From JADLCX01 sp038251595 (GTDB taxonomy: Bacteria; Planctomycetota; Phycisphaerae; Phycisphaerales; UBA1924), in NCBI GenBank assembly GCA_038251595.1, contig JBBSBC010000054.1, positions 1-19,922 on the forward strand: a stretch of DNA of 19,922 nucleotides, read 5' to 3'. Positions within the stretch are counted from its first letter, which is position 1. The number at the start of each line of letters is the position of its first letter. The notes below the pieces were generated by a model that had not been told where the DNA came from, made no database searches, and saw only the letters and a program-made list of their open reading frames with translations. The position numbers were made by a program, and so were the translations under genes. Shown here piece after piece: positions 1 to 6,439 of the stretch.

Positions 1-120
1 TATTGATGAGAGCGGAGTTGACAACCCGGCACCATTGATCGTTGCCCTGAGAATCAAAGACTCTCGATCCGGGAGTAGCACAAATCGCTCTCCATGAATT
101 TCGATGATCTGGATCGACAT
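1..120 (-). CDS. Partial hypothetical protein, N-terminus only, runs off the left edge
   Basis: An ATG at 120-118 opens a minus-strand frame that stays free of stops to the window edge, giving 40 codons. The peptide begins MSIQIIEIHGERFVLLPG and looks protein-like, with alternating hydrophobic and charged residues. It lies 61 bases downstream of the aminotransferase stop on the same strand, so it could be the next gene of that unit. I see no clear ribosome binding site and do not recognise the family. The short opening is only loosely reminiscent of small regulators, which is not enough for a call. The frame could be open by chance. Confidence 0.35.
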   Translation of the reverse strand, partial: MSIQIIEIHGERFVLLPDRESLILRATINGAGLSTPLSSI

Positions 121-181
121 GGGTTCAATCGATCTCGATGAACGGTACTCAGCGTGGTGCTGCAATGTCCGTGATCGCCAC

Positions 182-1393
182 TCACGCCCGATACGCTGCC
201 GCCACCTTTTCCATCGCCTCACCAACCGCACGAATGTGATCATCACTCAACGCGTGGTGCATGGGGAGCGCGAAGACCATCGAGCTGAGGCTGTCGGCGA
301 TCGGTGGGTGGCCCTGCGCATCGGTGAACTTCTTGAAAGCGGGCTGGCGCGTAAGGCTGCGGGGGTAGTGGACGGCGGTGGGCACACCCTCGGCCTTGAG
401 GGCTTCGCAGAACTGGTCGCGGGTACAGGCGAAGTGGGTTGGGTCAAGCTTGACGACGTAGAGGTGGTACGCGGAAACTGCGCCGGGGGTCGTGGTCGGG
501 GCGCTGAGGCCGTTGATCTTGCTGAGAATCGCGTCGTACCTGGCCGCGGCGGCGCGGCGGGCGTTGGTGTCGGCTTCCAGCCGGTCGAGCTTCGAGCAGC
601 CGATGGCGCCGGTGATGTCGTTCATGCGGTAGTTGTAACCGACCTGGGTGTGCAGATACTTGTCGGTCTCGCCGTGGCTGCGAAGGGCTTTGATCTGGGC
701 GGCGAGCGCATCGTCGTTGCAGGATATCGCGCCGCCCTCGCCGGTGCCGAGGTTCTTTGTGGCGTAGAAGGAGTAGGTCAAGGCATCGCCAAATGTGCCG
801 AGGCCCTTGCCCTTGTAGGTGGCGAGGTGGGATTGTGCTCCGTCGTAGATGACCTTGAGGCTGTGCTTGGCCGCGAGTGCTTGCACGGCATCGATATCGA
901 CGGGGCAACCGTAAAGGTGGGTGGCGGTGATGGCGGTGGTGTTGGGGGTGAGCTTGCGGGCCGCGTCGGCCACGTCGATCTGGAAGGTGTCGTGGAGCGC
1001 ATCAACAAAGATGGGGTTGGCACCGCGGGCAACGATCATGCTGGCGGTGGCGATGTAGGACCACGCGGGGACAAGCACATCATCACCGGCCTGGAAGAGC
1101 GGCTCATAGGCCAGTTGCAGGGCGCAGGTACCGTTGGCACAGGTCATCATGTGCTTGGCGCCGGTCATCTGGCCCAGGCGCACTTCGAGCTCTTCGCATT
1201 TCTTGGCGGCGCGGAGCATGCCGCCTTTGAGCACCGCGATGGCGGAGTTGATATCGCTCTCGGTGAGCGCGGTTTGCATGAACGGAACACCGGCCTTGCT
1301 CACGGGCGTTCCACCGTTGATCGCGAGGTTGGAAGGCTTGGGAAAGCCAGCGGTAGTGGCGGGGCGAGCAGGCGCGGCGGTGGCGGTGGGCAT
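182..1393 (-). CDS. DegT/DnrJ/EryC1/StrS family PLP-dependent sugar aminotransferase
   Basis: This is a 403-residue cytosolic fold-type I aminotransferase. The family usually moves an amino group from glutamate to a keto-sugar nucleotide for surface polysaccharides, or acts as a related dehydratase. Visible hallmarks are the early NGTCAL cofactor-binding stretch (about 86-91), the GCPVDIDAV segment (162-170), YDGAQSH (183-189) where the aspartate holds the pyridine nitrogen, and SFYATKNLGTGEGG with the Schiff-base lysine at about 213. The C-terminal YHLYV and VHYP segments are also typical. Length is normal for the family. The start is supported by an AGGAG about seven to ten bases upstream on the minus strand. 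The first 20 residues are rich in Ala, Pro and Thr and may be disordered. It follows the coiled-coil gene on the same strand after a 153-base gap that holds short repeats. The exact sugar substrate cannot be told. Confidence 0.9.
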   Translation of the reverse strand: MPTATAAPARPATTAGFPKPSNLAINGGTPVSKAGVPFMQTALTESDINSAIAVLKGGMLRAAKKCEELEVRLGQMTGAKHMMTCANGTCALQLAYEPLFQAGDDVLVPAWSYIATASMIVARGANPIFVDALHDTFQIDVADAARKLTPNTTAITATHLYGCPVDIDAVQALAAKHSLKVIYDGAQSHLATYKGKGLGTFGDALTYSFYATKNLGTGEGGAISCNDDALAAQIKALRSHGETDKYLHTQVGYNYRMNDITGAIGCSKLDRLEADTNARRAAAARYDAILSKINGLSAPTTTPGAVSAYHLYVVKLDPTHFACTRDQFCEALKAEGVPTAVHYPRSLTRQPAFKKFTDAQGHPPIADSLSSMVFALPMHHALSDDHIRAVGEAMEKVAAAYRA

Positions 1394-1420
1394 TCGTGAA
1401 ACTCCTCGTGGATTTCGAGC

Positions 1421-1464
1421 AGACCGAAGACGCAGTGTAGACCGGAAATAGACCGAACTCGGTC
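1421..1464. promoter_or_regulatory. Direct and inverted AGACCGAA repeats upstream of the aminotransferase
   Basis: Three copies of AGACCG(A/G)A start at 1421, 1439 and 1450. The last overlaps an inverted repeat GACCGA-AC-TCGGTC at 1451-1464. They lie 28-71 bases upstream of the aminotransferase start, where an operator would be expected. No convincing -35/-10 pair is visible beside them. The regulatory role is inference from position and repetition. Confidence 0.35.
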
Positions 1465-1546
1465 GATTTGCAGACGAACAGCGTACTCAAGGTTCGCTTG
1501 ATCGGGAGGAATGGATCTTGATTCGTCGAATGGAGTTCGAGGGGGT

Positions 1547-2815
1547 TCAGGCCGCGACGGTGGCATCGCCGACGTCATCGATCCGCGGCCTGGGTGCGCC
1601 CAGCACGACACGCTTGGGCTGCGCGCGTGCGGCGGGGTTTGCGCGTTCGATTCGGTCCGCGAGTGTGTCGCGTGTTCGCTCGGCTTGGACGATCAAGCCT
1701 GCAACATCACGGGCGACCTGCACAAGGCCCGCGGCCTGATCGGTCGCCTGATCCATCGCCTGATCCATCGCCTGATCGAGCCCAGTCACGCACATGGCGG
1801 ACTGTTGCACAACACCCGCGAGTGTGGCCTCGGCCTGTTGCGCCTTAGACAAGTTGTAGCGTACGCTTGCGGCGACAGATTCCAGGTCATCACGAAGTGA
1901 AGCGAGGCTCTGCTCATCGCCGTAGCGCTGCGCCTCGGTGATGCTCTTGCCCAGACGCGCTTCGGCCTGAGCGGCAAGCTCGGACATGGCGCTTAGTCGC
2001 AGGATCGATTCGTCGGTGTTCGTACACGCGACCTCTGAGCGTGCCACGAGATCGGCAAGGCTGCCACTGGCTGGTTTGTTGGTATCGGCGGAGCGTGGAT
2101 CGTGGCCGATGACCGCCGCAGCGGCTTCGCACGCCCTTTCGATGCGGTCGCGTGCGGCTGCACCCACGCGGGTTGCGTTCGCTTCGAGATCGGCGAGCTT
2201 CTGGCCGGCATCGTCGAGCAGAAGCGAGACTCGGGCGGATGTGGCCGCAGCCCTGCGCTCAAACTCGGCGCCATATGCGGCGGCCTTGGCATCAAGTTCA
2301 GCCAGCCGGGCCGCGAAGGCTTCGCGCTGCTCGGTCAGACGATCCTGCATCCAACGCTCGTTGGTTGCTTGCGCGGCGTGCCGGTTGGCCATGACGGCTT
2401 CAAGGCTCGACAGGAGAGTTGTTGCACGGTCGAGTACGGCACCCATCTCGCTGACGGTCTGGGTGCGATGATCCAACTGTGCGGAGATCTTGGCCGCCTG
2501 ATCAACCTGATTGGCGAGATGGCTTGATCGCGAGCCCATCGCACGCTCAAGCCGAACGGCGACTTCGAGCGTCTGTCGGAGTGCGCCGACCTGAACCGCG
2601 GCGCGATCAGACAGGTCGCGCAACTCACCTCCCGCTTTGCTGGTCTGCGATTCGGTCGTGGTTGTCGGGGCGAGCTGCTCGAGCCATGCGCCGGTGGGGT
2701 CAAAGGCTGCGACATCAATCTTGGGGAGGATGCGGTCGGTGGGCCTGACCGGGTGACGCCGGGCAGCACGAGGATCGTCGGTACGAGAGGATGCAGCGCG
2801 TGTGGAGATGGGCAT
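1547..2815 (-). CDS. Long coiled-coil protein of unknown function
   Basis: This is a 422-residue protein dominated by alanine, glutamate, arginine and glutamine, with heptad-like spacing from about residue 60 to 390. It has no obvious signal peptide, membrane helix or enzymatic motif. The first 50 residues are basic and rich in Ser, Pro and Arg. The tail has a QAMD-type repeat (about 338-352) encoded by 12-bp tandem repeats, then a basic Pro/Arg-rich end. The ATG at 2815 is chosen because AGAGGA lies five bases upstream; the frame stays open to 3055, but the extra 80 residues look like untranslated leader read as protein. Its alternating helical pattern recalls the rod of chemoreceptors or filament-forming proteins, but no signalling hairpin is visible. 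It is divergent from the adaptor/protease/SecA-like cluster, so a scaffold or cytoskeletal role linked to that cluster is possible but unproven. Confidence 0.7.
   Translation of the reverse strand: MPISTRAASSRTDDPRAARRHPVRPTDRILPKIDVAAFDPTGAWLEQLAPTTTTESQTSKAGGELRDLSDRAAVQVGALRQTLEVAVRLERAMGSRSSHLANQVDQAAKISAQLDHRTQTVSEMGAVLDRATTLLSSLEAVMANRHAAQATNERWMQDRLTEQREAFAARLAELDAKAAAYGAEFERRAAATSARVSLLLDDAGQKLADLEANATRVGAAARDRIERACEAAAAVIGHDPRSADTNKPASGSLADLVARSEVACTNTDESILRLSAMSELAAQAEARLGKSITEAQRYGDEQSLASLRDDLESVAASVRYNLSKAQQAEATLAGVVQQSAMCVTGLDQAMDQAMDQATDQAAGLVQVARDVAGLIVQAERTRDTLADRIERANPAARAQPKRVVLGAPRPRIDDVGDATVAA
1735..1782. repeat. 12-bp in-frame tandem repeat inside the coiled-coil gene
   Basis: Four consecutive 12-bp units start at 1735, 1747, 1759 and 1771. 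Two are identical (CCTGATCCATCG) and the outer two are diverged. Because the period is a multiple of three, copy-number change would lengthen or shorten the protein by four residues (QAMD) without a frameshift. Confidence 0.8.
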
Positions 2816-2889
2816 GGTGGTCCTCTGGTCGCGAAAGAACAAGAATCGACGTTCGTATCGGTGCGTGGAGAGATCTGAGACTTGAAAGA

Positions 2890-2901
2890 ACGATCGATCG
2901 T
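2890..2901. promoter_or_regulatory. Perfect 12-bp palindrome, candidate operator
   Basis: The sequence ACGATCGATCGT reads the same on both strands and contains two GATC sites. It lies 75 bases upstream of the coiled-coil gene and about 290 bases upstream of the first adaptor gene. A dimeric regulator could bind it, but GATC-rich words are common in this sequence, so chance is possible. Confidence 0.3.
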
Positions 2902-3141
2902 GGATCGGCGCAAATGCTGCCGCGAGCGTCCGAGAACTCGGAGGATGCGGGAGGATGAAAGTGGTGAGTGGAACGCGCCCCGATTGGGGTTGGGCAGGGC
3001 GGTTGGGGGAACAATTCCCGAGCGGCCTCCGTATGAGCAATGAGGCGATGGTCATTGGCGACTCGTCCGTGGGCGTGGGACCAAGGGGCTTTGCGGTGGG
3101 CGTTTGGGTGATTTGGCTAACCTGTTGCCGCTATGTCGATA

Positions 3142-3164
3142 CATGGGTCTGGGTTCGACCCGTG
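3142..3164 (+). promoter_or_regulatory. Stem-loop in the leader of the first adaptor gene
   Basis: An 8-bp stem with one G-T pair (CATGGGTC with GACCCGTG) closes a 7-base loop, ending 26 bases before the chosen start codon. There is no T-run after it, so it is not a classical terminator. It could shape the 5' untranslated region; the role is inferred. Confidence 0.3.
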
Positions 3165-3190
3165 CCGCTTCTATTATGGAGGCAATGACC

Positions 3191-4267
3191 ATGCACTCTT
3201 CTTGTTGGCTTCAAGGTGTTCGGGCGACCGTGATCGTCGGGGTATGCGTTGTGTCGGATGTGGGGATGTCCCCATGCCATGCGCAGCCGACGGGTGCCAA
3301 ATCTTCGCGCACGATCGAGCTGAAGGCTGAAGCCGAACCGGCTTCGTCGGAGTGGGGGCCAGCGGTCACCGAGTTTGGCGGGACAGCCACGGCCACCAAG
3401 CCCAGCCGCGATGCTCAGATGTCCTTCTCATTTTCGTCGGAGATCGTGGAGATCGCCGTGAAGGGTGGAGAGCGGGTCAAGAAGAACGACCTGCTGATGC
3501 GGGCGAGAGACTCGGAGGTCAAAACCGCGCTCGATCAGCAGCGCGCGCTGGCGGAGAACGACCTTGAAGTTCGGGGCGCGGAGAAGCAGCTGGAACTGGC
3601 CAACGTCACGCTGGAGAACCTTCGGCTGGGCGAGTCGTATTCACGTCAGGAGATCAAGCAGCGCGAGATCGAGGCGCAGGTTGCGCAGATCCAGCGCGAT
3701 CAGGCGGCCTTCAACCGTGAGCAACAGCGCCTGCGGCTGGCACAGCTTGAGGCGCAGTTTGAGCGCTACCGGTTGCTCGCACCGTTTGATGGCATCATCG
3801 AGGAAGTGCAGGCCGAGATCGGTCAGGGTGTCACCGAACAGGATAAGGTGTTGCGGATCGTGAACATCGATAAGATGTGGCTCGACCCGACGCCGAGAAC
3901 CGCCGAAACCCTGACCTTGAACATCGGGCCCGGCTCAAAGGCGTGGGTGCTGATCGATCTTCCCGGCAAGCCTGCGATGGTTGAAGGGAAGGTGATCGAG
4001 ATCTCACCGGTGGGCGATTCGGTGAGCCTGACGCGCCGGGTGAGGGTCGAGATCGAGAACCCCAAGGCCTGGCCACCGGGAACGCAGGCTATGGTGCGCT
4101 TCTCGCAGCCCGCGACAAGCGGCGAGGGGAAGTGGGTGGTTGGTGATGCCGGTGCACGCTCAGAAACGAATCGCGATCGGCAGGTTCATCTGACACACTA
4201 CGTGATGCCCTTGGTTTCCTCACATGCGTGTGGGCCGATCGTGAACACCATTCCCGGCGCACCCTGA
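3191..4267 (+). CDS. Exported HlyD/RND-type periplasmic adaptor protein
   Basis: This is a 358-residue membrane-fusion (adaptor) protein. Such proteins bridge an inner-membrane transporter and an outer-membrane channel. The N-terminus has a hydrophobic stretch (about 11-24) ending near CHA-QP, fitting a signal peptide. Two half lipoyl domains (about 79-107 and 195-226, the latter with LLAPFDGIIEEV) flank an alpha-helical hairpin rich in Glu and Gln (about 108-192), followed by a beta-barrel region with SLTRRVRVEIENP. In-frame ATGs occur at 3104, 3176, 3185 and 3191. I choose 3191 because GGAGG at 3178-3182 sits eight bases before it. It is first of a co-directional set and 57 bases from the next gene. 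No pump or TolC-like channel lies nearby, so its partner is probably one of the membrane proteins encoded downstream. Confidence 0.85.
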   Translation: MHSSCWLQGVRATVIVGVCVVSDVGMSPCHAQPTGAKSSRTIELKAEAEPASSEWGPAVTEFGGTATATKPSRDAQMSFSFSSEIVEIAVKGGERVKKNDLLMRARDSEVKTALDQQRALAENDLEVRGAEKQLELANVTLENLRLGESYSRQEIKQREIEAQVAQIQRDQAAFNREQQRLRLAQLEAQFERYRLLAPFDGIIEEVQAEIGQGVTEQDKVLRIVNIDKMWLDPTPRTAETLTLNIGPGSKAWVLIDLPGKPAMVEGKVIEISPVGDSVSLTRRVRVEIENPKAWPPGTQAMVRFSQPATSGEGKWVVGDAGARSETNRDRQVHLTHYVMPLVSSHACGPIVNTIPGAP

Positions 4268-4294
4268 TCAACGAACACTTTTGAAGTCCATAAG

Positions 4295-4315
4295 CCCCCT
4301 GCCTCTGGGAGGGGG
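4295..4315 (+). promoter_or_regulatory. Hairpin whose 3' arm includes the ribosome binding site of the next gene
   Basis: CCCCCT (4295-4300) pairs perfectly with AGGGGG (4310-4315) around a 9-base loop. The 3' arm belongs to the purine-rich GGGAGGGGG that lies 9 bases before the ATG at 4325. Folding would therefore hide the likely ribosome binding site. This is seen in the sequence; control of translation is inferred. Confidence 0.4.
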
Positions 4316-4324
4316 AAGCGAACC

Positions 4325-6388
4325 ATGATCGACCTAACCAATATCAAAGCTCCCGGATGGCAGCGGGTCGTCGCCGAACTCACCGGGGGTGCGCCTGATG
4401 ATCGGGCGTACCTTGAGCGGTTGCTCCGCATCGTCGCGCAGGTTTCGGCCGCGCGGCAGGCCGCGTTGCTTGTTCCCGATCGCACCGATGGTGAGGATGT
4501 TGAGCCGCGGGTTGAGATCGTGTGGCCAAAGACCGATGGCAGCACCGACGGAGGTGTTGAAGCCGCGGCGGCGCGACCCTCGAACGGCAAGGGTGCAAAG
4601 GTACTCGAGTTTCAAAAGGAAGTCCTCGAGGTCGCTCGAAACGCGTTCGGGTCGGGTCAGTCGCGGGCGTTCAGTCTGGATAAGCAGGAGGTTTATTACG
4701 ATGCCGCAGGCGGTTCGACGAATGGAACGATTCTCGCGGTACCACTTTTCGCCACGCCAAGTTCTGCAACCGCGCCGGGAAGCGAGCCGACACCGACGGG
4801 CGTGATCACGCTGCTCATCGAGCCGCGTGCAAGGGATGCGGTTCGATCAACCCTTGCGATGGCCGAAGTGCTTGCCGGGTATTTTTATGGTCATCAGGCG
4901 CGGCAGGCACTCAGGCGCAGCCAGCACGCAGGCGCGGCCCTCGATATCGCGGCCCGGCTGATTGCTTCCATCAATACCGCGCCCAACTTCAAGGGTGCGT
5001 GTCTTCAACTTACCAACGATGTGGCCAAGCAGTTCGGGGTCGAACGGGCCGCGCTCGGATGGGTGCGCAACGACACGGTGCGTGTGCAGGCGATCAGCGA
5101 TACCGAGAACTTCGACAAGCGCATGGCCATGGTGCAGAAGCTGCAGGCCGCGATGGATGAGTGCCTCGATCAGGAACAGCCGGTTGTGTATCCGCCCCCG
5201 CCGGCCGATGGGCCGAATGGCGATGTGATCCTCTCGCAGGCGATCATCCACGCCCATAGAGAACTGGCCTCGGGCGGTACCAAGCTCAAGGTTGCGTCAC
5301 TGCCGCTGCGCGCGACCGATGTCACACCCGGCACGGCCGAGACCACCGAGGAACAGGTCGTCGGTGTGCTGACGATTGAATCGGGGGGTGATGGTCCGAT
5401 CGACCTCGCCACAATCGAACTCATGCAGGCGGCGTTTGATCTGATTGCGCCAGTGCTCCGCATACGCCGGAGCGACGACCGCAACCTTGCGCTGCGCGCG
5501 GTGGATTCAAGCGTCCGCGCCGGTGCGTGGGCGGTCGGTCCGCGACACACGGTCTGGAAGATGGTCAGTCTCCTGGCGTTTGCTCTGCTGGTGTTTGTAA
5601 CGTTTTACAGAATGCCCTACCGACCCGGCGCCGAGGCGACGCTCGATCCGCGCACCAAGCGGATCGTCTCGATGCCGTTTGATGGCATCATCAAGTCGAT
5701 CACCGAGGGCATCGAACCCGGCAAGCTCGTGCAGGCGGGCGAGGTGCTGCTCGAACTTGACACCACCGAGTATCGGCTCGGGCTGGCGGATGCCGAAGGA
5801 CAGGTGCAGCAGGCCAGGTTGCAGGGCGCGGCGGCCCGCTCGACGAAACAGTCGGGCAAGGCGGCCGAGGCTCAGGCACAAGAGGATAGATTCAAGAGTC
5901 AGGCCGACTTCTATCGACTCCGCATTGATCGGTCAAAGATCACCGCTCCGATCTCCGGGTTGATCATCGCGGGCGATGTCAAGGACCGGCTGGGTGCGAC
6001 GGTGAAGCTTGGCGAGCCGCTCTTTCAAGTGGCCGATCCGGATGACATCCTCTGCATCGCCAAGGTTGATGAGCGCGACATCGCGCTGGTGCGTGGCCAA
6101 GTGGATAAGGGCAAGGGCATCGGGCGCATCGCCACCAAGGGGGCACCGGCCGAGCCGCTCAGCTTCACGATCGAACAGATCGTTCCGCTCGCGACCGCCG
6201 GCGAGGGGCACAACGTCTTCGAGGTTCGGGCACGAATTGATGACACGCCCGAGAATCGTGAAAAGCTGGTCAACATGCGCCTTGTTGCGGGTGTCGAGGG
6301 CGAGGCCAAGTTTGATACCGTACGGCGCAGCCTGATTTGGATCGGCACGCGACGCATCATCGACGCGGTGAGGCTGTGGATCTGGTGA
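4325..6388 (+). CDS. GAF-domain protein fused to a membrane-anchored HlyD-type adaptor
   Basis: This is a 687-residue fusion. The first 390 residues are soluble, with two GAF-like modules: a weaker one at about 30-190 and a clearer one at about 205-380 containing VERAALGWV and VVGVLTIES. A single hydrophobic helix (about 411-430, MVSLLAFALLVFVTF) follows. The C-terminal part is an adaptor: half lipoyl domains at about 449-479 (SMPFDGIIKSI) and 537-572 (ITAPISGLIIAGDV) with a short helical hairpin between them, then a barrel-like tail. The expected topology is cytosolic GAF sensor, one membrane pass, periplasmic adaptor. GAF domains bind small ligands or sense the state of the cell, so this could gate the assembly in response to a signal. 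It lies between another adaptor and the M50 fusion protein, with gaps of 57 and 51 bases. Ligand and partners are unknown. Confidence 0.8.
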   Translation: MIDLTNIKAPGWQRVVAELTGGAPDDRAYLERLLRIVAQVSAARQAALLVPDRTDGEDVEPRVEIVWPKTDGSTDGGVEAAAARPSNGKGAKVLEFQKEVLEVARNAFGSGQSRAFSLDKQEVYYDAAGGSTNGTILAVPLFATPSSATAPGSEPTPTGVITLLIEPRARDAVRSTLAMAEVLAGYFYGHQARQALRRSQHAGAALDIAARLIASINTAPNFKGACLQLTNDVAKQFGVERAALGWVRNDTVRVQAISDTENFDKRMAMVQKLQAAMDECLDQEQPVVYPPPPADGPNGDVILSQAIIHAHRELASGGTKLKVASLPLRATDVTPGTAETTEEQVVGVLTIESGGDGPIDLATIELMQAAFDLIAPVLRIRRSDDRNLALRAVDSSVRAGAWAVGPRHTVWKMVSLLAFALLVFVTFYRMPYRPGAEATLDPRTKRIVSMPFDGIIKSITEGIEPGKLVQAGEVLLELDTTEYRLGLADAEGQVQQARLQGAAARSTKQSGKAAEAQAQEDRFKSQADFYRLRIDRSKITAPISGLIIAGDVKDRLGATVKLGEPLFQVADPDDILCIAKVDERDIALVRGQVDKGKGIGRIATKGAPAEPLSFTIEQIVPLATAGEGHNVFEVRARIDDTPENREKLVNMRLVAGVEGEAKFDTVRRSLIWIGTRRIIDAVRLWIW

Positions 6389-6398
6389 GCGGCTGGCT

Positions 6399-6421
6399 CG
6401 AGGTGCTCGCTCTGAACCTCG
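6399..6421 (+). other. Intergenic stem-loop between the GAF-adaptor and M50 genes
   Basis: CGAGGT and ACCTCG form a perfect 6-bp stem around an 11-base loop, just after the stop of the upstream gene and 18 bases before the next start. It lacks a T-run, so it is more likely an RNA-processing or stability element than a terminator, if it has any role. Confidence 0.3.
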
Positions 6422-6439
6422 CATAACAACGGTCCTTCA

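Larger units (their letters stand above)
2816..3190. promoter_or_regulatory. Divergent intergenic region with a 12-bp palindrome and repeats
   Basis: This 375-base stretch separates the coiled-coil gene from the adaptor/protease cluster and must hold promoters for both if they are transcribed divergently. It contains the perfect palindrome ACGATCGATCGT at 2890-2901, two copies of GAAAGAAC (2833-2840, 2884-2891), two copies of GGAGGATG (2940-2947, 2950-2957), and a hairpin near the first adaptor gene. No good consensus -35/-10 pair stands out. Short frames on the plus strand (for example 2945-3043 and 2955-3188) are not convincing genes. Confidence 0.5.

Noticed and set aside
104..1399. Long plus-strand open frame of 431 codons
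   Set aside because: It is the antisense shadow of the aminotransferase gene, whose own frame carries clear family motifs; the plus-strand translation is Gly/Val-rich and matches no family.
2816..3055. 80-residue N-terminal extension of the coiled-coil protein
   Set aside because: It is Pro/His/Phe-rich, unlike the rest, and a good ribosome binding site precedes the internal ATG at 2815.
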